This document shows, in pieces, positions 17,807 through 26,387 of a DNA stretch of 63,360 nucleotides (the first letter of the stretch is position 1; every line of letters begins with the position of its first letter). The position numbers and the translations under genes were made by a program. Under the pieces are notes generated by a model. That model was given only the letters and a program-made list of their open reading frames with translations. It made no database searches and had not been told where the DNA came from. Source of the DNA: Pseudomonadota bacterium (lineage in GTDB: Bacteria > Desulfobacterota > Desulfobacteria > Desulfobacterales > Desulfosarcinaceae); the NCBI GenBank assembly GCA_023435265.1, contig JAEYRZ010000168.1, positions 1 to 63,360 on the forward strand. The letters run 5' to 3'.

Positions 17807-19831
17807 GATCTTGAACTGCTCCATCATTCTTTTCAGGCCTTCGGAGAGCTTCGACAATTCGACTGCGCTGGTGTTGACTTGTGCGCTGCATTCCATCATT
17901 TCCGTGGCGGCCTGGTTTACTTCGAATACCTCCTCGGCGATGTTCGCGGAAACCTTAGAACCCTGAGCGACATTTTCGTTCACGTCCTGTATTCCCTGGG
18001 CCGCCTGAATGACACTGTTGGCGATTTCTTTGGCCGAGGTCGATTGCTCTTCAACGGCAGTGGCCGTGTTGGCCACAATGCCGTTGATCTTGTCGATCAT
18101 GCCGACGATCTGGTTGATCTCCGTCACCGTGCGCTCGGTCGCGCCCTGGATGCCGTCGATTTTGACGCGGATGTCCTGAGTCGCCGAGGCCGTTTGCCTG
18201 GCCAATTCCTTGATCTCGTTGGCGACCACGGCAAAACCTTTTCCGGCCTCTCCGGCGCGTGCCGCCTCGATGGTGGCGTTGAGCGCCAGGAGGTTGGTTT
18301 GTTCGGAGATCTCGTTGATGGTTTCGGTGACCTTGCCCACCTCGATTGCCGCCCTGCCGAGCTCGGCCACCCGGGTCGAAACGTTTTTGGCCTGAATGAC
18401 CGCATCCCCGGTAATGATGCGGCCAGTTTCCGTATTGGCGGCAATCTCGTTGATGGTGGAACTCATCTGCTCGGAAGCCGAGGCCACCATCTGAACATTG
18501 GTGGAGGCCTGTTCTGAAGCGGCGGCCATGCTGTTCATGTTGCCGCTCATCTGTTTCGCGGCCACGGCCACCTGGTTTGATTTGCCGGAGGTCTTCTCTG
18601 CTCCGAGCGCCATCTGCCGGGATATGGTCGAAAGCTCCAGGGAGGCGGCGGAGAGGGTTTCGACACCTCCGCTGATGTCCTGGAACGTCGTTCTCAGATT
18701 GCCCGCCATGTTGTTCAGCGCCGCCGCAAGAACGCCCACTTCGTCTTGCTGGTGGAGATTCAGCTTGATCGTCAGATCCCCTTCCGACAAGGTTTTTGCA
18801 AACCCAACGCCTCCGGCGATGGGCCTGGTAACGCCCCGTGCGATCACCACGGCAGCCAGGATGCCAAAAGCGATGGCGGCGGCGGTCAAGACCCCGGTGG
18901 TCGCGATGGCGCTGCCGATGCCGTGCAGCACCTGGTTTTCCGCCATCTCGAACTCCTGGTGATACTGCTCCCGTATCTGGTCCAGCAGCTCCCTGGTTTT
19001 TCCCAGGGCCGGCAAGGTCTCCTGGTGGAAAATACCCTGGACCGCCCTGTTCTTCTCAACCGACGCGTCGATCCAGCCCATCGTTTTGCCATACTGCGCA
19101 TTCAGCAGGTCGAGAGCCGGCAAAGTTTTGCGCTGATAAATCATCCGGGCGCCCTCCAGATCGCCCTGATCGAACCGCCGGACTATTTCTCCAGCGGTTT
19201 CATGCAGCTGATTGTGGGGTTTTTCCCAGCCCTTGAGCAGTGCGGCAAATGAAGAGTCGGCCGCCTGGTATGAATGATACCACTGCCCGAACGCGCAAGC
19301 CTCGGGGTCCAATCCGCCGCTGAACTGCGTCCCATGGAGCATGGACTGGCTCAAATCCTTGATCCACGAAAGGTGATCGACCCAGCGCTCGGCCAGCAGG
19401 GCCTTCAATTCAGGGTCGAATGCGACGTAACGTTCCTGGATCTTGATTGCGGACTGATGCAACTGCCGATGGGGCGCTTTGATGGCTTCCATGAGGTTGC
19501 CGAGTGCTTCGTTTCCTTTTGCGAGTTTCCCGGCATCGCCGCCGTACAGCCATTGGCCGAATCCGCACTTATGGTCGTCGGTTTCGATGTCGGCCGTATG
19601 AACATCCTCCTTGAAAACCAGGTCGCTTAGTCTGGTGACCCAATTCAGGTGGTCGATCGTCTTCAGAAGCACGAATTGATCTCCCTGGGTCGTTTTCCTG
19701 GTCTCGCCGGCAAGGCGGTCGACTTTGTTGAATTCAATGTAGGTGGTGGTGCCGATCAGGAGCAAAAGGGCCAGCACCGTACCGAAACCGACACCCAACT
19801 TCTTCGCTATGGACAAATTTTTCCACATCAT
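17804..19831 (-). CDS. Methyl-accepting chemotaxis protein with tandem periplasmic CZB-like modules
   Basis: About 675 residues. Membrane segments lie near residues 10-31 and 320-340. The periplasmic part between them holds two similar units. Unit one has HLNWVTRLSDLVF, then DDHKCGFGQWLYG, then APHRQLH. Unit two has HLSWIKDLSQSML, then PEACAFGQWYHSY, then KPHNQLH. The spaced His, Cys and PHxxxH pattern is that of chemoreceptor zinc-binding (CZB) domains. A HAMP linker and a long signalling coiled coil follow, with EISEQTNLLALNATIEAARAGEAGKGFAVVA as the kinase-control tip. The start at 19831 follows AGGAGGAG; an upstream ATG at 19852 would put that site inside the gene. Confidence 0.9.
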   Translation of the reverse strand: MMWKNLSIAKKLGVGFGTVLALLLLIGTTTYIEFNKVDRLAGETRKTTQGDQFVLLKTIDHLNWVTRLSDLVFKEDVHTADIETDDHKCGFGQWLYGGDAGKLAKGNEALGNLMEAIKAPHRQLHQSAIKIQERYVAFDPELKALLAERWVDHLSWIKDLSQSMLHGTQFSGGLDPEACAFGQWYHSYQAADSSFAALLKGWEKPHNQLHETAGEIVRRFDQGDLEGARMIYQRKTLPALDLLNAQYGKTMGWIDASVEKNRAVQGIFHQETLPALGKTRELLDQIREQYHQEFEMAENQVLHGIGSAIATTGVLTAAAIAFGILAAVVIARGVTRPIAGGVGFAKTLSEGDLTIKLNLHQQDEVGVLAAALNNMAGNLRTTFQDISGGVETLSAASLELSTISRQMALGAEKTSGKSNQVAVAAKQMSGNMNSMAAASEQASTNVQMVASASEQMSSTINEIAANTETGRIITGDAVIQAKNVSTRVAELGRAAIEVGKVTETINEISEQTNLLALNATIEAARAGEAGKGFAVVANEIKELARQTASATQDIRVKIDGIQGATERTVTEINQIVGMIDKINGIVANTATAVEEQSTSAKEIANSVIQAAQGIQDVNENVAQGSKVSANIAEEVFEVNQAATEMMECSAQVNTSAVELSKLSEGLKRMMEQFKI

Positions 19832-20297
19832 GTGTTTCTCCTCCTGCACCATCGATTTTTTCAGCGGACGTGCCGGGCCGATACTGCACTGACGCGGGTG
19901 TTCAACCCTGACGCAGATCGGAGGCAGGTGCGCGGCGGGCGTGCATGAAAATTTCGAACCGTTTGGACTTGGCGGCGCAATGTTGGAGAAACAAAATCAA
20001 GGAGGAGGCCAGGATGTGTGATTTGCGGCGCCGACCGCAACCGCTCATATATTCGGCAGCCGTTTGGCGAACTTTAGCGGATCAAGAGGGTAATCGTCGT
20101 CTTACCAATGAAAATGATCGGCACCGACCGGGCCGTTTTTGTGCGGAGAATTTTGATAAAGTGCCGCGAACTGCAGTCGGCTGGAAAGCAGAGAAACCGC
20201 GCTTTGTGTGTTAAACGCAAAGAGGTCGCCTACGCCCTGGAAAGAGTGCCCGCATCCCCGCCTGCCCGATTCGACATGGGTGGCGGGATCCCGATCC
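19832..20297. other. Intergenic region, possibly with a very small gene
   Basis: 466 bases between two leftward genes. An ATG at 20014 follows a strong AAGGAGGAGGCCAGG site and opens a 66-codon frame rich in Arg, starting MCDLRRRPQPLIYS. It has no recognisable family and its composition is unremarkable, so I do not call it a gene. Confidence 0.4.
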
Positions 20298-20786
20298 TCA
20301 ATTCCTGAGGAATTTTTTCGGCAGCGCGTCCGCACCGAGGTATTCGACGACGGCATCGATGGACTGCCGGTTCCGGGTGACCATCAACTTAGAGGTGCCG
20401 TGCGCTAGAATTCTCTCCTTGCCGTCGAACATCTTCGCTTCACTGAGGCAAATGGATTTTCCCGATTTGATTCGCGTTCCCTTGATGACGACCGTTCCAT
20501 CCATCACCGGCGCGAGAAAATCGACCTTCAGATCGATCGACACCAGTCCGCTCTCTTCGGGCAGGTCACAATAGGCCGCCCAATAAGCGGCCGTATCGAT
20601 CAGCGAAGCGTAGACACCGCCGTGAAGACCGCCGAACGGATTCATATGGTTCTTGCGGATCTCGGCGGCAACCACCGAATAGCCGATGCCGAGTTCCATG
20701 ACTTTCATGGACATATGCTTGAAAAAGGGGCAACTGTTGATTGCGCGGATGACGGCCTCGAGGTGTTCGTGATTCAACTCCGTCAA
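20298..20786 (-). CDS. PaaI-type hotdog thioesterase
   Basis: 162 residues, single hotdog domain. The signature GGLHGGVYASLIDTAAYWA near residue 52 carries the GG and the Asp used for thioester hydrolysis in PaaI-like enzymes. SIDLKVDFLAPVMDG near 83 is the beta strand and turn that follows. It should hydrolyse acyl-CoA thioesters; the substrate cannot be told. The start is TTG at 20786, with GGAGG nine bases upstream; no in-frame ATG fits. The divergent TetR gene is 436 bases away and could regulate it. Confidence 0.85.
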   Translation of the reverse strand: MTELNHEHLEAVIRAINSCPFFKHMSMKVMELGIGYSVVAAEIRKNHMNPFGGLHGGVYASLIDTAAYWAAYCDLPEESGLVSIDLKVDFLAPVMDGTVVIKGTRIKSGKSICLSEAKMFDGKERILAHGTSKLMVTRNRQSIDAVVEYLGADALPKKFLRN

Positions 20787-21067
20787 TGTTCATTCCTCCA
20801 AAAAGAAAAATCGGTGAAGCGGCAAACGGAGCCGGCGCATTGTTCCAGCCGACAAGAAGAGCGTTCGGCGGATCAAAATCGGCACGCTCCCTGAAGTGCA
20901 GGCGAATGCCGCTTGTACGGTCTCGGATAACATACAAATATTCAGCGTACAAACCCAATTGCCACGATCAAGCGCAATCTCGGCGGCGTCAAGGCTCAAC
21001 AGGCGCTTTCCAGGTACCCGCTTTTACTGGATTTGAAAAATCCCGGGAAAATTCTTCTTGACCATTA

Positions 21068-21094
21068 ATAACTATCGTTATATTACATGTGTAA
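21068..21094. promoter_or_regulatory. Candidate TetR operator/promoter palindromes
   Basis: ATAACTATCGTTAT (21068-21081) is a 5-bp inverted repeat, and TTACATGTGTAA (21083-21094) is another. They lie side by side in an AT-rich patch upstream of the TetR-family gene. Such regulators bind short palindromes in their own promoters, so this is a candidate operator by position and symmetry only. Confidence 0.4.
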
Positions 21095-21131
21095 CTTATA
21101 TGTTTCTCATGTCTGATAGGCAAAAAGCAGA

Positions 21132-21178
21132 TTAACCACAGAGGACACACAGAGGTACGTTGTGCTCTCTGTGGTTAA
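21132..21178. repeat. CACAGAG hairpin repeat, copy 1
   Basis: TTAACCACAGAG and CTCTGTGGTTAA are perfect 12-base inverted arms. The loop holds a further ACACAGAGG. A related hairpin lies at 63169-63246. Both are intergenic; here it lies 45 bases upstream of the TetR gene. This is a dispersed palindromic repeat of unknown role. Confidence 0.75.
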
Positions 21179-21222
21179 AAATTACTTTTTACGAATTCAT
21201 CATGTTTCCTTGGTGAACCCTT

Positions 21223-21840
21223 ATGCCCCCGAAAGCCAAATTTTCCGGCGAAAGCATCATCGAGGCCGCATTCAGAATCGTGCGCCGGGAGGGATGGTCT
21301 GCACTGAGTGCCCGTTCGATCGCCAGGGAACTGGGTGCCTCCACCGGTCCCATCTATGCGTATCTACCTTCCATGACCGAAATCGAGGAAGCGGTTGTCG
21401 AAAAGGCGCTTGATCTTTATTCTCGTTATCTCACCGCCACCGAGACCGGGGATGCCTGGATCGACAGCGGCATCGGCTATATACGCTTCGCCATCGAAGA
21501 ACGGCAGCTGTTTCGCTGCCTCAACGACGAAAAGCATACTCCCGTGCAGCGCAAGCTGGCCAAAAAAATCTGGGAGCGGCTCAGCTTGGATCTGAAGAAC
21601 CACCCCACATTCAAAGGATTGGACGATGATCTGACCGTGCGCATACGGCAGGCCCGCTGGATGATGGTTCACGGCATCGCCTCTTTGATCAATATGGGAT
21701 GGTTCCAGGTGGATTCCGAAAAGCGGATAAGGTTCAACGACGAACGGCGGATCAGCATCGAGATGCTGATCCGCTATCTGTCCGGAGCCCTTCACAGGGG
21801 CATGACGGAGGAGAACCAAAGCTCCGACCCTAGTCGGTAG
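21223..21840 (+). CDS. TetR/AcrR family transcriptional regulator
   Basis: 205 residues. The N-terminal helix-turn-helix is clear: ESIIEAAFRIVRREGWSALS (residues 7-26) then RSIARELGASTGPIYAYLPSMTEIEEAVVEKAL. The C-terminal ligand-binding part is helical and unassignable by eye. It starts about 70 bases ahead of the solute-binding protein gene on the same strand and is probably the local repressor of the transport operon, although control of the divergent thioesterase is also possible. Confidence 0.88.
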   Translation: MPPKAKFSGESIIEAAFRIVRREGWSALSARSIARELGASTGPIYAYLPSMTEIEEAVVEKALDLYSRYLTATETGDAWIDSGIGYIRFAIEERQLFRCLNDEKHTPVQRKLAKKIWERLSLDLKNHPTFKGLDDDLTVRIRQARWMMVHGIASLINMGWFQVDSEKRIRFNDERRISIEMLIRYLSGALHRGMTEENQSSDPSR

Positions 21841-21908
21841 TATCGATATCATCAGCAGGGCTTTTGGCGCGCCGCCCGACCCGAGTGAATCCCTGAAAGG
21901 AGGTTCAG

Positions 21909-23465
21909 ATGGAGTACTTCGTGCAATCGAAGGGCACGCGCCCGAAGGGGCAGGGCATTGTCTTGACCTTATTGATGATGGCCATGCTGGTTGTACCGAC
22001 GGCGCCTTCTTCGGCTTCCGGCCCCCGGTCCGGAGGAAGACTTGTCTTCGCTGTAGAAAGCAACGACTTCGTAGGCTTCGACATCTTGAAAGCCAGAGGC
22101 GGCGCCACTTCGGACGCTTTTGCGCACATCACCATCCACGAACGGCTGTTCACTTCGGATGACAACGGCAATCTTTCGCCGATGCTGGCGCTCTCGGCCG
22201 AGCCCTCCGCCGACAAAAAAAGCTGGACGATCCGGCTTCGCCGTGGGGTGCGCTTCCACGACGGCAATCCTTTTAACGCAGATGCCGTCGTGGACCATTG
22301 GAAGCGGATGCTGGACCCGGTGAATAAGTTCTCCAACCGGTTTATCATCCAACCCATCCGCTCTGTAGAGCGCGTCGATGACTATACGGTGCGATTCCAG
22401 CTCGAGCACCCCTGGATTCTCTTTCCCCGGATTCTCTCTTCGCCGAGGGGGGCCATGCTCTGCATCCCGTCGCCAGCCGCGGTGGCTGCAGATAAGCAAC
22501 AGCGCGCGCCGGTGGGTACCGGTCCCTATGTGTTCAAGGAGTGGCGGTCCGCCGATCAGTTCGTTGTGGTGAAAAACCCCCGCTACTGGCAGAAGGGAAC
22601 GCCCTACCTGGATGAGATCGTCTTTCGGTTTATGCCGGATCACCAGACCCGTTTCGCCGCCTTGCAATCCGGCGAGGTCGACATGATCTGGATGGACCGC
22701 GGACAGATTATCCGCAGGGCCATGGAAGATCCGCGACTGGCTGTACATCATAGCGAGGACAACGGCGCAGAGATTCTGATCCTGAATACCGCCAAACCGC
22801 CCTTAGATGACGTGCGGGTCCGGCAGGCGCTGGCACACGCCTGGAACCAGGCGCAGTATGTCAAGCTGAGTTACCAGGACAGTATCCTGGTGGTGTCGCA
22901 CCCCTTCGGCAAGGAGATCGACTGCGGCGATTGCGGTTACCGGGAGTACGATCCGCAAAAGGCCCGAGAACTCCTCGCGGCATACGGAATGCCGGTGACT
23001 TTCGAATGCCTGCACTCCGACACACCCCGTGGCCGGGAGGCCGGCGCCATACTGCAGCAATTATCCAAGTCGGTCGGGATTGAAGTCACGCCGTCAGGGC
23101 TGGCCTTCGGACCGGTGGTCAAGAAGGTGATGACCGGAGACTTCCAGGCCTCGACCTGGCGCATCCCGTCGCTGCTGGATTTGGGACCCTATCTGGCGCG
23201 TTCACTTCACAGCCGCAGCCCCGCCAACAGTTCTAAATATGCAAGCCCGCAGATGGACATGCTGCTGGCCGCGCAATGGACCGCAGCGGATTCCGGGGAA
23301 CGGGCGAAAATTCTCTGCGCCATCGCCGAAAAGATCAACCAGGACGTGCCGCTCCTCTATCGCGGCGGCGAACACCACTATGTCATTGCCGCAAAACGCG
23401 TCAAAGGACTGCCGCCGTTTCATAACGGAGTGGTAGACCTTACAGGCGCCTGGCTGGAGAAGTAG
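21909..23465 (+). CDS. ABC transporter substrate-binding protein, family 5 (peptide/nickel type)
   Basis: 518 residues with a signal peptide (GIVLTLLMMAMLVVPTAPSSAS). The mature part follows the DppA/NikA/OppA plan: GGRLVFAVE, then ARGGATSDAFAHITIHERLF, LRRGVRFHDGNPFNADAVVDHWKRMLD near residue 114, GTGPYVFKEW near 197 and PLLYRGGEHHYVIA near the end. It captures a ligand in the periplasm and delivers it to the permeases encoded downstream. The ligand is not evident: dipeptide, nickel or metallophore are all possible. AAGGAGG precedes the ATG. Three short genes separate it from the permease genes. Confidence 0.88.
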   Translation: MEYFVQSKGTRPKGQGIVLTLLMMAMLVVPTAPSSASGPRSGGRLVFAVESNDFVGFDILKARGGATSDAFAHITIHERLFTSDDNGNLSPMLALSAEPSADKKSWTIRLRRGVRFHDGNPFNADAVVDHWKRMLDPVNKFSNRFIIQPIRSVERVDDYTVRFQLEHPWILFPRILSSPRGAMLCIPSPAAVAADKQQRAPVGTGPYVFKEWRSADQFVVVKNPRYWQKGTPYLDEIVFRFMPDHQTRFAALQSGEVDMIWMDRGQIIRRAMEDPRLAVHHSEDNGAEILILNTAKPPLDDVRVRQALAHAWNQAQYVKLSYQDSILVVSHPFGKEIDCGDCGYREYDPQKARELLAAYGMPVTFECLHSDTPRGREAGAILQQLSKSVGIEVTPSGLAFGPVVKKVMTGDFQASTWRIPSLLDLGPYLARSLHSRSPANSSKYASPQMDMLLAAQWTAADSGERAKILCAIAEKINQDVPLLYRGGEHHYVIAAKRVKGLPPFHNGVVDLTGAWLEK

Positions 23466-23496
23466 TCACCAGTCTTTCAGGTAAAAAGGAGAATCG

Positions 23497-23952
23497 GTGA
23501 TGAACAGGCTTATCTCTTCTATCCTGATACTGTCGATGTGCGCGCCATTAGTTCAGGCCGGTAACCCGGATGAGATTTCGGCCATCAAAAAGACCGCTCT
23601 GGATTACATGGAATCCTGGTACGAGGGCGACGCAGACAGGATGAAAAGCAGTTTGCATAAGAAGTTGGCCAAAAGAAGCCTGAAGGGGTTATATGGTGAG
23701 CCTACCATGAGACATACTACTGCTTCGGACATGATTTTGTTTACCAGACAGGGATATGGAAAATCCCTTTGGCGGAAAGGCCAGAAAATAGAAGTCATCA
23801 TCCTGGATCATTATAAAAATATCGCCAGTGTGCTGGTTGTCGCGCCGCATTATCACGAGTACCTGCATCTGGGCAAAATAGAAGACAAGTGGCTCATTCT
23901 GAATGCACTTTATGAAAACAAGCCAACTGCAATCGGAGATCCGAACGATTAA
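23497..23952 (+). CDS. Secreted lumazine-binding-like / NTF2-fold protein
   Basis: 151 residues with a signal peptide (LISSILILSMCAPLVQA). The mature part looks like the putative lumazine-binding NTF2-like family: AIKKTALDYMESWYEGDADRM near residue 29, then HLGKIEDKWLILNALYE at the end. The NTF2 cone fold often binds small hydrophobic ligands. It sits 31 bases after the solute-binding protein, within the transport operon. Base composition is slightly more A/T-rich than its neighbours, which may mean later acquisition. Function is not known. Confidence 0.68.
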   Translation: MMNRLISSILILSMCAPLVQAGNPDEISAIKKTALDYMESWYEGDADRMKSSLHKKLAKRSLKGLYGEPTMRHTTASDMILFTRQGYGKSLWRKGQKIEVIILDHYKNIASVLVVAPHYHEYLHLGKIEDKWLILNALYENKPTAIGDPND

Positions 23953-24039
23953 TCTGCTGGTCCATTGCAGCAGCCTGACGGAGAGATTTTTGAGATCTCT
24001 AGCGCTAAAGGGTTGCATGTAGTCAATAGGGGGGCCTGG

Positions 24040-24960
24040 ATGCACACCGATATCCCGAGCCGGACAGCCGAAGGGATCGCCGGCGCCAGGGCACGCGAAT
24101 CGGCCCGGCCCGAGGGCGAACGGCTCTTCTACGATCCGTTCGCCTATCATTTTTTGAGCAGCCGGGTCCGCCTCATCTCCCGCATCCCGCTCCTGCGGGC
24201 CTTGTCCCGATGGCGCAACCGGCGCTGTCTGCCGGGCATGTTCGGCGGGCTGGTGGCGCGTACCCGCTATTTCGATGACTATCTGTTGACCTGCTTGAAC
24301 AATGGAACCGGGCAGGTAGTGATTCTCGGGGCCGGCTACGATGCCCGCGCCTACCGGTTTCAGGAGTGCCGCGCGGTCACCGTGTTCGAAGTGGACCGGC
24401 CGGCCACCCAGCGGGTCAAGAAGGAAGTACTCCAAAGAATTCTAGGTGGTCTGCCCGGCCATGTGGTTTTTGTGCCGGTCCGCTTCAATTCAGAGAATCT
24501 GGGGGAAAAGCTTCCGGCAGGCGGATACCGGTCCGACCGCAAAACGCTGTTCATGTGGGAAGGGGTGACCATGTACCTGACACCGGAAGCCGTGGATGCA
24601 ACGCTGGCTTTTATCGCCGGCCGGTCAGCCCCCGGCTCTTCGGTCATTTTCGACTATTTTCCGCCCTCGGTGGCCGGCGGTACTTGTCCGTACCGGGAAG
24701 CGAAGACTTTGAAAGAAATGGTGGCCCGCTATGGCGAGGCGCTGCGCTTCGGCATAGAGCCGTACGAAATCGACGGGTTTCTTACGCGGCGCGGTTTCCA
24801 CCGAATCCGCAGCATTTCGGCCGGGGAATGCAAAGCGCGCTATTTCAAAGGGGTTTACCGGGAGCTTCACGTAACACGGATTTTTCACTTCGCTCATGCG
24901 GAGGTGCCGAACCACTCACCCTCGACGTACCCGGGTGCCCGGCGCCTGCCGAACTTATAA
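24040..24960 (+). CDS. SAM-dependent methyltransferase, leucine carboxyl methyltransferase-like
   Basis: About 306 residues. The SAM-binding motif VVILGAGYDARAYRF near residue 92 and VTVFEVDRPATQRVKK near 113 are characteristic of the LCMT/polyketide O-methyltransferase family (TIGR00027-type). RKTLFMWEGVTMYLTPEAVDATL near 167 is also diagnostic. The N-terminus ARARESARPEGERLFYDPFAYHFL is typical. It would O-methylate a carboxylate or hydroxyl of a small molecule. Placement inside a peptide/nickel-type transport operon is unusual and suggests modification of the transported ligand; this is inference. Upstream in-frame codons to 23965 lack family character. Confidence 0.85.
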   Translation: MHTDIPSRTAEGIAGARARESARPEGERLFYDPFAYHFLSSRVRLISRIPLLRALSRWRNRRCLPGMFGGLVARTRYFDDYLLTCLNNGTGQVVILGAGYDARAYRFQECRAVTVFEVDRPATQRVKKEVLQRILGGLPGHVVFVPVRFNSENLGEKLPAGGYRSDRKTLFMWEGVTMYLTPEAVDATLAFIAGRSAPGSSVIFDYFPPSVAGGTCPYREAKTLKEMVARYGEALRFGIEPYEIDGFLTRRGFHRIRSISAGECKARYFKGVYRELHVTRIFHFAHAEVPNHSPSTYPGARRLPNL

Positions 24961-24973
24961 TGATGGAGGTTCC

Positions 24974-25372
24974 ATGAGACCATTGATCATCATTTCGTTT
25001 GTTGCAGTACTATCACCTATGGGATGCTCCGATTCCAAGCTGCCCCGACTGTCAGTTGATTTTACCTGGCTGAACGATCAAAGGTGCTATGATGAACGAT
25101 CGCCGGAAATCGTAATCGAAAATGTTCCCGGGAATACAAAACGATTGGAAATCGATATGTTGGAGCTGGATAGCCGGCATGAGCATGGCGGGGGTAGTTT
25201 CCCATACAACGGCACGAACCTTATCCCGGAAGGAGCCCTGGACCAATATCGGGGACCTTGCCCAAGTTATGGCGTTCCGCGCTATGAGTTGACGGTCAAG
25301 GCGGTTGATGAAGGGGGCAAGGTGGTCGCCTTGGGAAAGAAAATGAGGAAGTGGCCTCCTGAAGTGGAATAA
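24974..25372 (+). CDS. Small predicted lipoprotein
   Basis: 132 residues. The N-terminus MRPLIIISFVAVLSPMGCSDS has a lipobox-like LSPMGC with Cys18 as the lipidation site. The mature part is beta-rich (PEIVIENVPGNTKRLEIDML, RYELTVKAVDEGGKVVALGK) and looks like a small sandwich or YbhB/PEBP-like fold; the PGNTKRLEIDMLELD segment is reminiscent of PEBP proteins, but I am not sure. A GGAGG site precedes the ATG. It sits between the methyltransferase and the first permease of the transport operon. Confidence 0.65.
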   Translation: MRPLIIISFVAVLSPMGCSDSKLPRLSVDFTWLNDQRCYDERSPEIVIENVPGNTKRLEIDMLELDSRHEHGGGSFPYNGTNLIPEGALDQYRGPCPSYGVPRYELTVKAVDEGGKVVALGKKMRKWPPEVE

Positions 25373-25382
25373 CCGTATACCG

Positions 25383-26387
25383 ATGATTCGAACAGTCCGA
25401 ATGAACGCGCTAATTGATCACTCCACTCGCTTGCGTTGGCTTGGCGCCAAGGTACTGCGCCTGCTTGCCGTCGTGTTCGGCGTATCTCTCATCACCTTTC
25501 TGGGGTTGGAAGTACTTCCCGGGGACATCTCCTACCAGTTGGCCGGTCCAGACGCCTCGGCCGCAGAGGTGGAATCAATCCGGTTAGAGTTGGGGCTGGA
25601 GCGACCCCTTTTTCTTCGGTACTCAGGCTGGCTCGCTCAGGTGCTGACAGGCAACCTGGGCACTTCCCGTGTCGCCGCCGAGCCTGTGGGCGCCGCCATC
25701 CTTTCCCGGCTGCCGGTGACCCTGGAGCTGATGATCCTGAGCCCTCTCCTGGCCCTGTGCCTGGCCGTTCCGGCCGCAATCTTGAGCGCCAGTCGCGTCC
25801 AGAGCGGACTGGACAAGGGGTTGAGCACCCTGGCCTTTGCCTGCATGTCGGTGCCGAGTTTTGTCATGGCACTGCTGTTGAGCTATCTATTCGCCCTGGA
25901 GCTGCACTGGCTTCCGGCAACCGGGTTTGTACCGCTGTCGGACGGCGTGGTCGCCAATCTGAGATCCGCTGCGCTTCCGGCGGTGAGCCTGGCGCTGGTG
26001 GAATGGGTGCCGCTGATGCGGGTGCTGCGCAGCGATTTGATCACCACGCTGCAACAAGACTATATCCTCTCGGCCCGCTCAAAGGGGCTTTCACCTATGT
26101 ACATCCTGCTGCGGCATGCATTGCGCCCGTCGCTGTTCACGCTGACAACGGTCCTGGGTCTGCATATGGGGCATCTCATCGGTGGGGCGCTCGTAGTGGA
26201 ATGGGTTTTTGCCCTGCCGGGCATGGGCCGGCTTCTGATCAACGCCATCTTCGCCCAGGATACCGTTCTGGTGCAGGGCTGCGTTCTATTCATCAGCGTT
26301 GGATATGTGGTGATCAATTTCGGCGTTGACCTGCTCTATCTTGCGCTGGATCCGCGCCTGCGCCATTCCCGTGGTGTATCGCCATGA
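25383..26387 (+). CDS. ABC transporter permease, DppB/NikB type
   Basis: 334 residues, inner-membrane permease with about six helices. The N-terminal segment LLAVVFGVSLITFLGLEVLPGD and the LRLELGLERPLFLRYSGWL stretch are typical of DppB/OppB/NikB. The EAA loop near residue 225, DYILSARSKGLSPMYILLRHALRP, contacts the ATPases. It ends in FGVDLLYLALDPRLR. The stop overlaps the start of the DppC-type gene by four bases, indicating translational coupling. Confidence 0.92.
   Translation: MIRTVRMNALIDHSTRLRWLGAKVLRLLAVVFGVSLITFLGLEVLPGDISYQLAGPDASAAEVESIRLELGLERPLFLRYSGWLAQVLTGNLGTSRVAAEPVGAAILSRLPVTLELMILSPLLALCLAVPAAILSASRVQSGLDKGLSTLAFACMSVPSFVMALLLSYLFALELHWLPATGFVPLSDGVVANLRSAALPAVSLALVEWVPLMRVLRSDLITTLQQDYILSARSKGLSPMYILLRHALRPSLFTLTTVLGLHMGHLIGGALVVEWVFALPGMGRLLINAIFAQDTVLVQGCVLFISVGYVVINFGVDLLYLALDPRLRHSRGVSP

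Larger units (their letters stand above)
20787..21222. other. Divergent intergenic region with hairpin repeat and palindromes
   Basis: 436 bases between the leftward thioesterase and the rightward TetR gene. It contains an AT-rich segment with two short palindromes (21068-21094) and a CACAGAG hairpin (21132-21178). I find no credible open frame. Confidence 0.55.

Noticed and set aside
20014..20214. 66-codon frame with a strong ribosome binding site
   Set aside because: Composition and sequence show no protein-like pattern or family; kept only as a remark.
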